Counted from the first letter of the stretch, positions 7,408 through 16,858 are shown. The stretch: DNA of 64,000 bases from Sphingopyxis sp. OPL5 (GCF_003797775.2 NZ_CP060725.1:4148001-4212000), one strand, 5' to 3'. Made by a program: numbers and translations. Notes: generated from the sequence alone by a model not told the origin.

Positions 7408-8592
7408 TCAATCCCGCACCAGCAGCATCGCCCCCGCGAGCGGGCCGCCCGAGGTTGACGTTGCGCAGACCTGCGGGTCGCCCTTCACCTGCCGCGCCCC
7501 GGCGCGGCCCCACAGCTGGGTGCAGGCTTCGTGGACCGCGCCATAGGCGTGGAGGCGGCCGCCCGACATCGCGCCGCCGCCGGAGTTGACCGGCAGTTCG
7601 CCGCCCAGCGCGATACGGTGGCCGCCGTCGATGAAATCCTTGGCGCCATAACGTTCGCAAAAGCCGAAATTTTCGAGCCAGTTGATCGTGTGGAAGCTGA
7701 ACCCGTCATAAAGCTGCGCGATGTCGACATCAGCTGCCTTGAGGTCGGTGCGGCCCCACATCATCTCGGCAACCTTGGGCTGCGCCTGCGTGTCGAGTTC
7801 GGCCAGTTGGGTCCAACTGTTGCGGTAGCGCATCGACGAGCCGATCGCCTCGATGCGGATCGGCGGATTCTTCAGGTCGCGCGCGACGTCCATGCGCGAG
7901 ACGATGATCGCCGCGGCGCCGTCGATCGGCACGTCGCAGTCGTAGATGCGCAGCGGGGTCGCGATCAGCGGCGACGCGAGATAATCGTCGATGGTGATCG
8001 GGGTCTTGTAGATCGCGTTCGGATTGAGCGCGGCGTTGCGGCGCTGGTTGACCGCGATCTGGCCGACCTGCTCGGGCTTGATGCCGCTTTTGTGGACATA
8101 GAGATTGAAGAATAGCGCCTGCTGGAGTGCGGCCGCGTAAGTGTAATAGGGCGCGTACCAGGCGAAGGGGCCCGCCTGACGCTGCCCCTCGCGGAGCAGC
8201 GAATTGGCGTAGGCGGTCTTGCGCGCCGTCGCTTCGTACATGGTGCGGAAGATCAGGACGTTGCGGCACAGACCCGCGGCGATCGCACCGATCGCGTTGA
8301 ACACCGCGCCATATTGGCCCGGCGCCTCGCCACCGCCGCCGTACCAGCCGACTTCGAGCCGCAGCGCATCCTGCAGCGCCGCGCAGCCGACCGGCGAGAA
8401 GCCCGAGCCGTCGGCTTTTTCGCCAGGCCAGGTCGCTATGCCGTCGATGTCGGCGCGGGTCAGGCCGGCGTCGGCGATCGCTTCGAGCGCGGCATCGACG
8501 GTGAGGCCGAGCGCCGACTTGGTCGCGCCGCGCGAGACTTCGGACATACCGACGCCGGTGATCGCGGTGTTTTTCTCGGCGAAACGGGTCAT
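7408..8592 (-). CDS. Thiolase-like protein (SCP-x/Ltp type), partner of DUF35 protein
   Basis: Thiolase-fold protein of 394 residues. The canonical acylation cysteine region is replaced by a glycine-rich stretch (WYGGGGEAPGQ), so it is unlikely to be a classic thiolase. It keeps a YDGFS tyrosine motif and GGGAMSGGRLHAYG near the C-terminus. In steroid degraders, such proteins (Ltp2) form retro-aldolases with a DUF35 partner; the same is inferred here. Its ATG overlaps the stop of the DUF35 gene (ATGA), so the pair is coupled. Transcription probably starts near 9000 under the element at 9005. Confidence 0.85.
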   Translation of the reverse strand: MTRFAEKNTAITGVGMSEVSRGATKSALGLTVDAALEAIADAGLTRADIDGIATWPGEKADGSGFSPVGCAALQDALRLEVGWYGGGGEAPGQYGAVFNAIGAIAAGLCRNVLIFRTMYEATARKTAYANSLLREGQRQAGPFAWYAPYYTYAAALQQALFFNLYVHKSGIKPEQVGQIAVNQRRNAALNPNAIYKTPITIDDYLASPLIATPLRIYDCDVPIDGAAAIIVSRMDVARDLKNPPIRIEAIGSSMRYRNSWTQLAELDTQAQPKVAEMMWGRTDLKAADVDIAQLYDGFSFHTINWLENFGFCERYGAKDFIDGGHRIALGGELPVNSGGGAMSGGRLHAYGAVHEACTQLWGRAGARQVKGDPQVCATSTSGGPLAGAMLLVRD

Positions 8593-8993
8593 GATTGCAC
8601 CGGACGGAAGAGGGGTATCCACAAATCCTCGGCGGGTTCGAAGACGACCTCGACCTCCATGTCGAAATCGACTGCGTCGGGCGGACATTCGACGATGTTG
8701 CAGGGAATGCGGACATCGTCCTGCTCCGCGATCGCGACCAGCGCGAGGACATAGGGTTCGGTCAGGTCGGGTACCCAAGCCTTGTGATTGACGGTGAAGG
8801 TAACCACCCTGCCCCGTCCCGACACCGCGTGCGGCGCGACGTCGCGGCTCTCGCAGCGCGGGCAGAAAGCCACTGGGGGGTGAACATAATATTCGCAGGC
8901 GGCGCAGCGATGGATCGCGAGCTTGCCGTCGCGGCCCCATATCCAATAGGCCTGATTGTCCCGGTCGATCACCGGCAGCGTTCGCGCAATCAT
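8589..8993 (-). CDS. DUF35 zinc-ribbon/OB-fold protein (ChsH2 C-domain-like)
   Basis: A 134-residue accessory subunit. The N-terminal rubredoxin-like zinc ribbon has C30-x2-C33 and C44-x2-C47, followed by an OB-fold domain starting near VSGRGRVVTFTVNH. DUF35 proteins bind acyl-CoA and assemble with thiolase-like partners, as in the Ltp2-ChsH2 steroid aldolase. Tight overlap with the thiolase-like gene at 7408 supports an obligate complex. The gene is divergent from the amidohydrolase-P450 operon; the 106-bp intergenic region carries both the island operator and a TetR-type palindrome. Confidence 0.9.
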   Translation of the reverse strand: MIARTLPVIDRDNQAYWIWGRDGKLAIHRCAACEYYVHPPVAFCPRCESRDVAPHAVSGRGRVVTFTVNHKAWVPDLTEPYVLALVAIAEQDDVRIPCNIVECPPDAVDFDMEVEVVFEPAEDLWIPLFRPVQS

Positions 8994-9004
8994 GTCTCTC
9001 TCCC

Positions 9005-9020
9005 AGTTATTACACTAGGT
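9005..9020 (+). promoter_or_regulatory. Island operator, site 2 (AGTTATTACACTAGGT)
   Basis: Variant copy of the 16-bp element, with two changes in the core but the intact CACTAGGT flank. It lies 12 bases upstream of the DUF35 start at 8993 and so probably controls the minus-strand DUF35-thiolase pair. The plus-strand promoter of the same intergenic region is covered by a different palindrome at 9034. Confidence 0.6.
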
Positions 9021-9033
9021 CATAAACCAAGAG

Positions 9034-9048
9034 TTGACACATCGTCAA
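9034..9048. promoter_or_regulatory. TetR-type palindrome shared with 20253 (TTGACACATCGTCAA)
   Basis: Inverted repeat with arms TTGACA and CGTCAA around CAT, one base short of perfect. The perfect form TTGACGATACGTCAA stands upstream of the TetR gene at 20299. The left arm doubles as the -35 box (9034-9039) of a plus-strand promoter with a 17-bp spacer ending at 9056, upstream of the amidohydrolase at 9100. The TetR protein at 20299 probably represses this operon as well as its own neighbours. Confidence 0.65.
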
Positions 9049-9099
9049 TTTTTGCGATGATGCGCCCAACGATAAATCAACTGGAAGAGGAGAGTCGCC

Positions 9100-10413
9100 A
9101 TGCAGATGGACGATATGGTGATCATCAGCGTCGACGATCATGCGGTCGAACCCCCCGAGGCTTTTATCCGCCACTATCCCGAGGGCAAGAAGGACCGCGC
9201 GCCGCGCATCGTCCAGGACAATGGCAAGGATATCTGGTCGTGGAACGGCCAGCGTTTTCCCACGATCGGGCTGAACGCCGTCGTCGGCCGCCCGCGCAGC
9301 GAATATGGCATGGAGCCGAGCGCCTTCGCGCAGCTCCGCCCAGGCACCTATGATCCAAAACTCCGCGTCGACGACATGAACGCGAACGGCGTGCTCGCCT
9401 CGCTGAACTTTCCGACGATGCCGAGCTTTGCCGGCGGGACCTTTGTCTCGATGGCGCAGAAGGACCCCGAGGAGGCGCTGCTCGCCTGCCGCGCGTGGAA
9501 CGACTGGCATGTCCAGGAATGGTGCGCGACCGCGCCGGGCCGCTTTATCCCGATGTGCCTGATCCCGATGTGGAACATGGACGACACGCTCGCCGAACTG
9601 AAGCGGATGAGCGACCTCGGCGTCCACGCCGTCAGCTTCTCCGACAACCCGTCGAACATCGGCCTGCCGAGCATCCACAATGAATATTGGGAGCCGTTCT
9701 GGAAGGCGTGCAGCGATTACAAGATGGTGATCAACTGCCATATCGGCACCGGGGCGCGCGCGATGCATCCCTCGCCCGAAAGCCCGATCGACGCATGGAT
9801 CACCGCGATGCCGATCTCGATCGCCAATTCGGCGGCCGACTGGACCTTCGCGAAATTCTGGCAGCGCTACCCCGATCTGCGCATGGCGCTGTCCGAAGGC
9901 GGCATCGGCTGGATCCCTTACTTCCTCGAGCGCGCCGATTTTACGCACGAACATCATCATGAATGGACCTACACCGACTTCAACGGCGAGCGCCCGTCGG
10001 ACCTGTTCAAGCGCCACATCATCTGCTGCTTCATCGACGACCAGTTCGGGGTGAAGAACCTCGAGTATATGAACACCGACATGATCGCCTATGAATGCGA
10101 TTATCCGCATTCGGACACGGTGTGGCCCAATGTCCCCGAATATCTGTGGGCGTCGGTCAACGGGATCGAGAAGGCGACGATCGACAAGATCACCCACCTC
10201 AACGCGATGCGCGAATATAGCTTCGATGCCTTTGCGCTGAACGGCGGGCGCGAAAATTGCACGGTCGCGCACCTGCGCGAGCTGGGCAAGGATGTCGATG
10301 TCAGCCCGCGCCACAATCTGGGCGGTCTGAAGACCGACAGCATGGACGCGATCGGCCAGGCGCGGCGTCCGGTGACGTCGGGCGACATCGAACGCATGTT
10401 CGCGTCGGCCTGA
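9100..10413 (+). CDS. Amidohydrolase-2 family protein (COG2159/ACMSD-like)
   Basis: TIM-barrel metalloenzyme of 437 residues, of the group that decarboxylates or hydrolyses C-C bonds as well as amides. The N-terminal VDDHAVEPPE gives the D-x-H-x2-E-P signature. Further metal-ligand candidates are NCHIGTGARAMH, HEHHHEW and the C-terminal YECDYPHSD. The ATG at 9100 follows GGAAGAGGAGAG. It opens a five-gene operon with a P450, an aldehyde dehydrogenase, a CoA transferase and a Gfo/Idh/MocA protein, spaced by 11-14 bases. The reaction is not predictable; ring cleavage or decarboxylation of a CoA-linked intermediate is the likeliest class. Confidence 0.85.
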   Translation: MQMDDMVIISVDDHAVEPPEAFIRHYPEGKKDRAPRIVQDNGKDIWSWNGQRFPTIGLNAVVGRPRSEYGMEPSAFAQLRPGTYDPKLRVDDMNANGVLASLNFPTMPSFAGGTFVSMAQKDPEEALLACRAWNDWHVQEWCATAPGRFIPMCLIPMWNMDDTLAELKRMSDLGVHAVSFSDNPSNIGLPSIHNEYWEPFWKACSDYKMVINCHIGTGARAMHPSPESPIDAWITAMPISIANSAADWTFAKFWQRYPDLRMALSEGGIGWIPYFLERADFTHEHHHEWTYTDFNGERPSDLFKRHIICCFIDDQFGVKNLEYMNTDMIAYECDYPHSDTVWPNVPEYLWASVNGIEKATIDKITHLNAMREYSFDAFALNGGRENCTVAHLRELGKDVDVSPRHNLGGLKTDSMDAIGQARRPVTSGDIERMFASA

Positions 10414-10425
10414 GCGGAGGATATT

Positions 10426-11703
10426 ATGACCGAGACGACGCTCTCTCGCTGTCCGATCGCGCATGCCCCGGCGGATGCCCCGCCGGTGCCGGCGCATGTC
10501 CCGCCCGAACGGGTGCTCGATACCCGTTTCGCGCAGGGCCAGATCGCCTATGATCTGCCCGATCCCTATCTGCCCGCCGATGTGATGCGCGACCCCGAGG
10601 TGCCGCGTATCCTCTATTATCCGTGGCCGACGAGCGGGCGGCAGCATGGCGCGTGGACGGTATCGCACTATGACGACATCCGCCGCGTCTATGAGGACAA
10701 CGACATCTTCTCGACCGAGGGTGCGGCGCAGTTTCAGGCGCTGGCGGGCGAGACCTTTCCCTCGATCCCGCTCGGCATCGATCCGCCCGACCATGGCCGG
10801 TATCGCCGCTTCCTGAACCCCTGGTTCACCCCGGTCGCGATGAACGACATGGAGCCGAAGATCCGCGCGATCGTCAGCGAGATGATCGACGCCGTGGTCA
10901 AGGACGGCGAGGTCGACATCGCCTATGATTTCGGGCGCATCTACCCGGTCCGCGTCTTCCTGAACCTGATGGGCTTTCCCTTCAGCATGTTCGACCAGTT
11001 CCTCGAATGGGAATATGCGATCCTGCACAACCCCGACATCGGCGCCAAGGCCGAGGCGGTGAAGGGCATCCTCGCTTATCTTCGCGGCTTCATCGCCGAG
11101 AAGCAGGCGAACCCCGACGAGACGCTGGGGAGCTATATCGCCAACGGGTCGATGGACGGCCAGCCGCTGACCCCCGACGAGACGATCGGCATGACCTGGT
11201 TCCTGTGGCTCGGCGGGCTCGACACCGTCGCGTCGACGATCAGCCAGATGTTCCGCCGCATGGCGCTCGACACCGAGCTTCAGGCGCGCATCCGTGCCAA
11301 TCCGGAGATCATCAACAGCGCGGTCGAGGAGTTCCTGCGGGTCCAGCCGCTGGTCAACAGCGGGCGGCGGATCAAGAAGGATTTCACCTGGCACGGCGTC
11401 GACCTGAAAGAAGGCGACTGGATCGCCTGCATCAACAGTTCGGGCAATTTCGACGAAAATCAGTTCGCCCGCCCGCGCGATTTCGATCCCGAGCGCAAGA
11501 ACAACCGCCATTTCACGCTGATCGGCGGAGTGCATATCTGCCTCGGCGCGCATCTGGCGCGGCGCGAGCTGCGCGTGCTGCTGAGTGAATGGCTGACGCG
11601 CGTGCCGCCCTTCCGCCTCAAGCCCGGCGCCGATACCACCGTGATCCCGGGGCTGCTGTCGATCCGCAACCTGCCGATCGTCTGGGACACCGAAACCGCC
11701 TGA
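10426..11703 (+). CDS. Cytochrome P450
   Basis: Soluble bacterial class I-type P450 of 425 residues. The I-helix oxygen-activation motif is GGLDT (263-267), the K-helix E-x2-R is E302-R305, and the heme-binding loop GGVHICLG gives the thiolate ligand C372. Hydroxylation of the substrate skeleton is expected, feeding the adjacent aldehyde dehydrogenase (alcohol to aldehyde to acid) and CoA transferase. No ferredoxin or ferredoxin reductase gene is present in the window, so electrons must come from elsewhere. Second gene of the 9100-15569 operon. Confidence 0.95.
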   Translation: MTETTLSRCPIAHAPADAPPVPAHVPPERVLDTRFAQGQIAYDLPDPYLPADVMRDPEVPRILYYPWPTSGRQHGAWTVSHYDDIRRVYEDNDIFSTEGAAQFQALAGETFPSIPLGIDPPDHGRYRRFLNPWFTPVAMNDMEPKIRAIVSEMIDAVVKDGEVDIAYDFGRIYPVRVFLNLMGFPFSMFDQFLEWEYAILHNPDIGAKAEAVKGILAYLRGFIAEKQANPDETLGSYIANGSMDGQPLTPDETIGMTWFLWLGGLDTVASTISQMFRRMALDTELQARIRANPEIINSAVEEFLRVQPLVNSGRRIKKDFTWHGVDLKEGDWIACINSSGNFDENQFARPRDFDPERKNNRHFTLIGGVHICLGAHLARRELRVLLSEWLTRVPPFRLKPGADTTVIPGLLSIRNLPIVWDTETA

Positions 11704-11716
11704 CAGGAACAAGACC

Positions 11717-13192
11717 ATGGCCTTTTTGAAATATGACGACGCCATTTATGTCGGCGGCGAATGGCAGAAGACCGACCAGCGCGAGGCGGTGATCAACCCC
11801 GCCGACGAAAGCCTGCTCATCGAAGCACCCGTCGGCAGCGCGGCGCAGGTCGACGCCGCGATCGGCGCGGCGCGTGTGGCGTTCGACCAGGGCGACTGGG
11901 CCTATATGCCGGTTGCCCAGCGGCAGGCCATCCTGACGCGCTTCCTCGACGCGCTCGACGCGCGCAAGAGCGCGATCGTCGACATGATCGTTGCCGAAGC
12001 CGGCGCGACGCGGATGCTCGCCGAGTTCCTGCAGTACGGCATCCCGATGAAACATGCCCGGCGGACGATCGAGGTCGCCTCACGCCCCGCCGTCTCGTCG
12101 CTGCCGGTCGAGCTGACCCCCAATGCACAGGGCCGCACGACGCTGGGCACCGGAGTGGTCAGCCGCGAGCCAGTGGGCGTGGTCGCGGCGATCTCGCCGT
12201 ACAACTTCCCCTTCTTTCTCAACATCGGCAAGGTGATCCCGGCGCTTGCGGTCGGCTGCACCGTGGTACTCAAACCCTCACCCTATACGCCTATGCAGGC
12301 GCTCATCCTCGGCGAGATCGCCGACGAGGTCGGGCTGCCCAAGGGCGTGCTAAGCATCGTCACCGGCGATATCGAGACCGGCAAGCTGCTGACCACCGAC
12401 CCGCGCGTCGACCTCGTCCACTTCACGGGGTCGGACAAGGTCGGGGCGATGATCCAGGCGCAAGCGGCGCCGACGCTGAAGCGCATCGTGATGGAGCTTG
12501 GCGGCAAGTCGGCGCTGATCGTGCGCGCCGACGCCGACATCGCAAAAGCCGCAGCGGCGGGGATCATGGGCTTCACCACGCATGGCGGCCAGGGCTGCGC
12601 GCTCACCACGCGCCACATCGTCCACAACAGCGTCCGTCCGCAGTTCGTCGCGGCGATGCAGGCGATGCTCGGGCATCTGAAGATCGGCAATCCGGTCGAC
12701 CCGACCGTCAATTACGGCCCGCTGATCCGCGAAGTCGCGCGCAAACGCACCGAGGATTATGTCGCGATCGCACAGGACGAGGGCGCGACGCTGGTCGCGG
12801 GCGGCAAGCGGCCCGAGGGGCTCGACAAGGGCTATTATTATGAGCCGACGTTGTTCGATGATGTGAAGAACAACAGCCGCCTCGCGCAGGAAGAGGTGTT
12901 CGGGCCGATCGGCGCGGTCATCGGCTATGACGACGACGAAGAGGCGATCGCGATGGCCAATCACAGCGATTTCGGGCTGTCGGGCGCGATCTATTCGGCC
13001 GATGCGGGACAGGCGTACCGCATGGCGCTGAAGCTGCGCACCGGCGGGGTCGGCATCAACGGCGGCGCCGGGACGATGCAGTCCGACGCACCGTTCGGCG
13101 GCATCAAACGCTCGGGCTATGGCCGCGAATATGGCGAAGAGGGCCTCAACGAATTCACCTACCAGAAGGTCATCGGCTTTCACGCCGAATAA
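11717..13192 (+). CDS. NAD(P)-dependent aldehyde dehydrogenase
   Basis: Oxidises an aldehyde to the acid. The 491 residues are full length for the family. Catalytic features are N163 (PYNFP), the nucleotide-binding region near SDKVGAM, the general base E260 (VMELGGKS) and the nucleophile C294 (GGQGCALTTR), in a GQGC rather than the commoner GQxC-x-A context. The placement after the P450 suggests it oxidises a P450-derived alcohol or aldehyde carbon before CoA transfer by the next gene. The ATG at 11717 has AGGAACAAGACC upstream. Confidence 0.94.
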   Translation: MAFLKYDDAIYVGGEWQKTDQREAVINPADESLLIEAPVGSAAQVDAAIGAARVAFDQGDWAYMPVAQRQAILTRFLDALDARKSAIVDMIVAEAGATRMLAEFLQYGIPMKHARRTIEVASRPAVSSLPVELTPNAQGRTTLGTGVVSREPVGVVAAISPYNFPFFLNIGKVIPALAVGCTVVLKPSPYTPMQALILGEIADEVGLPKGVLSIVTGDIETGKLLTTDPRVDLVHFTGSDKVGAMIQAQAAPTLKRIVMELGGKSALIVRADADIAKAAAAGIMGFTTHGGQGCALTTRHIVHNSVRPQFVAAMQAMLGHLKIGNPVDPTVNYGPLIREVARKRTEDYVAIAQDEGATLVAGGKRPEGLDKGYYYEPTLFDDVKNNSRLAQEEVFGPIGAVIGYDDDEEAIAMANHSDFGLSGAIYSADAGQAYRMALKLRTGGVGINGGAGTMQSDAPFGGIKRSGYGREYGEEGLNEFTYQKVIGFHAE

Positions 13193-13203
13193 GGGGATCA
13201 GCC

Positions 13204-14436
13204 ATGACCAAAGTGATGTCCGGCATCCGCGTCCTCGAGGTCGCGCAATTCACCTTCGTTCCGGCGGCGGGCGGGGTGATGACCGACTGGGGCGCCGATG
13301 TGATCAAGATCGAGCATCCGGTGCGCGGCGACGCGCAGCGCGGCATCCAGATGCTGCAGCGGCTGGCGGTTAACCCGCAGCGATCGTCGCTGATGCAACA
13401 TCCCAATCGCGGCAAACGCAGCGTCGGGATCGACATTTCGACCGAGGAAGGCCGCAAACTCCTCTATGAGATCGCGAAGACCTCCGACGTCTTCCTGACC
13501 AACTACCTGCCCTCGGCCAGGCAAAAACTCGGTATCGATATCGAGCATATCCGCGCCGCCAATCCGAACATCATCTATGTCCGCGGCAGCGCCTTTGGCG
13601 ACAAGGGGCCCGAGCGCGACAAGGGCGGGTTCGACAGCACCGCTTACTGGGCGCGCGGCGGGTCCGCGGTGCTGGTAACCCCGAAGGCGCTCGACGGCCC
13701 GCTGACCCAGCCGGGCCCGGCCTATGGCGACACGATCGGCGGTATGAACATCGCGGGCGGCATCGCCGCGGCGCTGTTTCACCGCGAACGCACCGGCGAG
13801 GCGACCGAAGTCGATGTGTCGCTGCTGTCGTCGGGCATCTGGGCGACCGCCTGTTCGGTCGACGTCGCGATGGAACTGGACAAGGACCCGTTCGAGAATC
13901 TGATGCCCGGCGGCGGGCAGTCGGTCGGCACAAACCCCTTCATGGGGGTGTTCAAGACGGCGGACGGCAAGTTCATCAATCTCACCGTGCTGTCGCCCGG
14001 ACCCTATATCGAGGATGTATTCGGCCATCTCGGCATCCCCGAAGCGGCGCTGGACGAACGCTTCTCGACCGCCGAGGCGATCATGGCGAATGCGGCGGAG
14101 GCCTATCCGCTGGTCAAGGCGGCGATCGCGGCGCAGCCTTATGCCTATTGGATCCAGCATCTCAAGACGATGCGCGGGCAATGGGCCGCATACCAGTCGG
14201 TCCATGATGTCGCGAGCGACGAACAGGTGCTGGCCAACGACCTGATCTTCGAAGTCGAGTCCGCAGACGGCGGCGCGCCGATCCGGCTGGTCGCGAACCC
14301 GGTGCAGTTCAATCACGCGGGCGTCGAAAACACGCGCGCGCCCGAGGCGTCCGAGCATACCGAGCTGTTCCTGATGGAACTGGGGCTCGAATGGGACCGG
14401 ATCGAGGACCTGAAAAACAAGAAGGCGATCGCCTGA
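13204..14436 (+). CDS. CaiB/BaiF (class III) CoA transferase
   Basis: Transfers CoA from a donor thioester to an acid. The 410-residue protein has the standard order: IRVLEVAQFTFVPAAGGVMTD at the N-terminus, VIKIEHPVRGDAQR for CoA binding, and the AYGDTIGGMN segment whose D176 aligns with the catalytic aspartate of formyl-CoA transferase. Being fourth in the operon, it most likely activates the acid made by the aldehyde dehydrogenase just upstream (11 bases away). No truncation is seen. The donor and acceptor are unknown. Confidence 0.93.
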   Translation: MTKVMSGIRVLEVAQFTFVPAAGGVMTDWGADVIKIEHPVRGDAQRGIQMLQRLAVNPQRSSLMQHPNRGKRSVGIDISTEEGRKLLYEIAKTSDVFLTNYLPSARQKLGIDIEHIRAANPNIIYVRGSAFGDKGPERDKGGFDSTAYWARGGSAVLVTPKALDGPLTQPGPAYGDTIGGMNIAGGIAAALFHRERTGEATEVDVSLLSSGIWATACSVDVAMELDKDPFENLMPGGGQSVGTNPFMGVFKTADGKFINLTVLSPGPYIEDVFGHLGIPEAALDERFSTAEAIMANAAEAYPLVKAAIAAQPYAYWIQHLKTMRGQWAAYQSVHDVASDEQVLANDLIFEVESADGGAPIRLVANPVQFNHAGVENTRAPEASEHTELFLMELGLEWDRIEDLKNKKAIA

Positions 14437-14450
14437 CCGGCGGGCGCGGC

Positions 14451-15569
14451 ATGGCCTCCCCTCCCCTTCGCGTCGGCATCATCAGCGCCGCCTGGGGCGC
14501 CAAGGCGCACCTCCCGGCTTGGCGCAGCCTCGACGGGATCGAGGTGACCGCGATCTGCACCTCGCGGCCCGAGACGGCGGCGAAGGCGGCGGCGGATTAT
14601 GGCGTGGCGCGGGCGTTCCACGATTTCCGCGAGATGGCCGCCGACCCAGACATCGACATCGTCGATTGCGGCACCCGCCCGCCGCTGCGTTACGATATGG
14701 TGATGGCCGCGCTCGGCGCGGGCAAGCATGTCTATAACGGCATCCCGTTCGCCAAGGACCTGAGCGACGCGCGGGCGATGACCGACGCCTGGCGGAAGGC
14801 CGGGACGGTCGCGGTGGTCGATGCCTTCATGCAGGCGGTGCCGGGGATGGTGCAGATGAAGGCGATGGTCGACGCCGGCTGGCTCGGCGAAGTCTTCGGT
14901 GCCGATATCGCGTTCGAGGTGCCGTTGTTCAGCGCCGCGCAGACCAATGTGCCGGGCTATGTCTGGTTCGCCGATCCCGCCAACGGCGCGAGCGCGGGGC
15001 GCAATTTGGGAAGCCATATGCTGCACCTGCTGGTGCATTTTTTCGGGCCGGTGGCGTCGGTGACGTCCGATATGTCGCTGGCGTTGAAAGAATGGCCGCT
15101 GGACGGCGAGATCATCCGCCCCGAAGTGCCCGACCGGGCGTCGATGCTGCTGCGCCATGCTTCAGGCCTGCCGACGCGGGTCGAGGCGAACTGGGGCAAG
15201 ATCGGCGGCGAGGGGTTCCGCTTTTCGGTCTGGGGGTCGAAGGGACGCCTCGAAGCGCGCGCGCCGGTGTTTCCGATGGCGCATGATACGCGATTGTTCG
15301 GAACGCGCGATGCGGCGCTGGGCACGGCGGCAATGGACGAGATTATGGTCGAGGCGGACTATCGGGCGGTGGCGGGTTGCCATGCGGTGGCCGAGCGCCC
15401 CGAGACCGGGCTGTTCGCGCTCGCGTCGATCTTTGCGGCGATGCGCGATGCGATCAATGGCGAGGGTATGGCGGCGCCCGATTTCGCGCAGGGATTGCAT
15501 GTGCAGGAGGTGGTCGAAGCGGCGGTGCGCGCGAGCGACGAGCGGCGCTGGGTCGATATTCAAGCTTAG
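14451..15569 (+). CDS. Gfo/Idh/MocA-family oxidoreductase
   Basis: NAD(P)-dependent oxidoreductase of 372 residues. The N-terminal Rossmann domain (RVGIISAAWGAKAHLPAWR) carries a degenerate glycine motif: the typical G-x-G-x2-G is replaced by ISAAWGA. The middle AGKHVYNGIPFAKDL corresponds to the family's conserved G-K-H-V-x2-E-K-P segment, with K-P changed to F-A, so the usual catalytic lysine position is shifted or lost. A substrate-binding alpha/beta domain follows. The ATG at 14451 is preferred over an upstream reading at 14391 inside the previous gene. Last gene of the operon, convergent with the thiolase at 15689. Confidence 0.82.
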   Translation: MASPPLRVGIISAAWGAKAHLPAWRSLDGIEVTAICTSRPETAAKAAADYGVARAFHDFREMAADPDIDIVDCGTRPPLRYDMVMAALGAGKHVYNGIPFAKDLSDARAMTDAWRKAGTVAVVDAFMQAVPGMVQMKAMVDAGWLGEVFGADIAFEVPLFSAAQTNVPGYVWFADPANGASAGRNLGSHMLHLLVHFFGPVASVTSDMSLALKEWPLDGEIIRPEVPDRASMLLRHASGLPTRVEANWGKIGGEGFRFSVWGSKGRLEARAPVFPMAHDTRLFGTRDAALGTAAMDEIMVEADYRAVAGCHAVAERPETGLFALASIFAAMRDAINGEGMAAPDFAQGLHVQEVVEAAVRASDERRWVDIQA

Positions 15570-15580
15570 AAAAAGAACCC

Positions 15581-15664
15581 GTGCTCCCGCGAATGGGGGA
15601 GTCCATCACCAGCCGGCGCCACTTTGAACCGACCGGAGATGGGTACCCGCCTTCGCGGGGACAC
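15581..15664. repeat. Imperfect inverted repeat at convergent gene boundary
   Basis: Arms GTGCTCCCGCGAA and TTCGCGGGGACAC (two mismatches) flank about 58 bases between the convergent stops at 15569 and 15689. The CCCGCCTTCGCGGGGACA wording is typical of short intergenic repeats in sphingomonads. It could fold into a hairpin shared by both transcripts. No gene is seen in this stretch. Confidence 0.5.
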
Positions 15665-15688
15665 AGACCCTTTTTCCATCGCTGGATT

Positions 15689-16858
15689 TCAATCCCGCCG
15701 CAGCAGCATCGAGCCCGCGATAAATCCGCCGCCCATGCCGCACGCCGCGACCTTGGCGTCGGCGACCTGACGTCCGTCGGCCTGCCCCCAAAGCTGCATG
15801 CACGCCTCGTGCAGCAACCCGAAGCCGTGCAGCCGCCCGCCCGACAACTGCCCGCCGCCGGTGTTGACCGGGAAGCGCCCGCCGGGGCCGATATTGCCCT
15901 CGGCGATGAAATCCTTCGCTTCGCCATGGCCGCAGAAGCCGAGCGCTTCGAGCCAATAGGGCACGAAGATGCTGAAGCCGTCGTAGAGCGCGAGCATGTC
16001 GACATCGGCGGGCTTCAGGTCGGTGCGTTTCCACATGTCGGCGGCGCTGTCGTGCGCGCCCATCGTTGTGAGGTCGGTCCGCTGGTCCCATGTTTCCTGC
16101 GAACCGAGCGCGGCGCCCATCGCTTCGATCGTCAGCGGCGCCTTGGCGCAATCCTTGGCGGCGTCGGCGGCCGAGACGATCACGACGCAGGCGCCGTCGA
16201 TCGGCACGTCGCAGTCGAACAGGCCGAGCGGCGACGAGATCATGCGGGCGCCGAGATACTCGTCCATCGTCAGCGGGGTGCGCATGACGGCAGAGGGGTT
16301 TTTCTGCGCAAAGGCGCGCTGCCCGGTGGCAACGAGGCCGAGATGCTCGCGGGTCATGCCGAATTCATGGAAATAGCGCTGCGCCATCCAGCCGGCCCAG
16401 TTCGACGCCGACATCGCGTTGGCGGGGACGAGATAGGAGTACCAGCCGCCGAGCCGAGCGCGGCCGGCGCCGGGGATGCTGGCGCGCCGAGTCGCGGTCT
16501 GCGAACTGCTTTCGGTGAGCGCGCGGAAACAGAGGACATGGCGCGCCTGCCCGGTCGCGACCGCCATCGCCGCGACCTGGATGGGCGCCATCTGCGACGG
16601 ACCGTCGGGGACGGCGCTGTGCCAGCGGGTCTTGAGGCCGAGCGCGTTGCGGACTTCTCCGGTGCCGAGCGGCGACATGCCCGGCGAATTGTCGGCCTTG
16701 CCCGGATAGGTCGAGATGCCGTCGATATCGTCCTTGGTGAGGCCCGCACAGTCGAGCGCGCGTTTGACCGCCTCGGCGAGATGGAGGATCGCAGGGCGGT
16801 TCGTCTTGCGGCCGATGTCGGACATGCCGACGCCGGTGATGGCGGCGTTCAGGGTCAT
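15689..16858 (-). CDS. Thiolase-like protein (SCP-x/Ltp type)
   Basis: Second thiolase-like protein of the island, 389 residues. The site of the classic acylating cysteine reads WHSAVPDGPSQMAPIQ, with no cysteine, while YDGFSIF and GGGQLSGGRLHGFG are kept. This fits an aldolase or retro-aldolase of the Ltp2 kind rather than a degradative thiolase. It starts at 16858 inside the stop of the DUF35 gene, forming a coupled pair. Last gene of the minus-strand operon running from 20215; it is the closest relative in the window of the 7408 protein by eye. Confidence 0.85.
   Translation of the reverse strand: MTLNAAITGVGMSDIGRKTNRPAILHLAEAVKRALDCAGLTKDDIDGISTYPGKADNSPGMSPLGTGEVRNALGLKTRWHSAVPDGPSQMAPIQVAAMAVATGQARHVLCFRALTESSSQTATRRASIPGAGRARLGGWYSYLVPANAMSASNWAGWMAQRYFHEFGMTREHLGLVATGQRAFAQKNPSAVMRTPLTMDEYLGARMISSPLGLFDCDVPIDGACVVIVSAADAAKDCAKAPLTIEAMGAALGSQETWDQRTDLTTMGAHDSAADMWKRTDLKPADVDMLALYDGFSIFVPYWLEALGFCGHGEAKDFIAEGNIGPGGRFPVNTGGGQLSGGRLHGFGLLHEACMQLWGQADGRQVADAKVAACGMGGGFIAGSMLLRRD

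Noticed and set aside
9010..11745. Very long minus-strand open frame (911 codons) opposite the amidohydrolase and P450 genes
   Set aside because: It is antisense to two genes with unmistakable catalytic motifs, its translation is rich in R, H, D and A with no recognisable domain, and long antisense frames are common in GC-rich codon usage.
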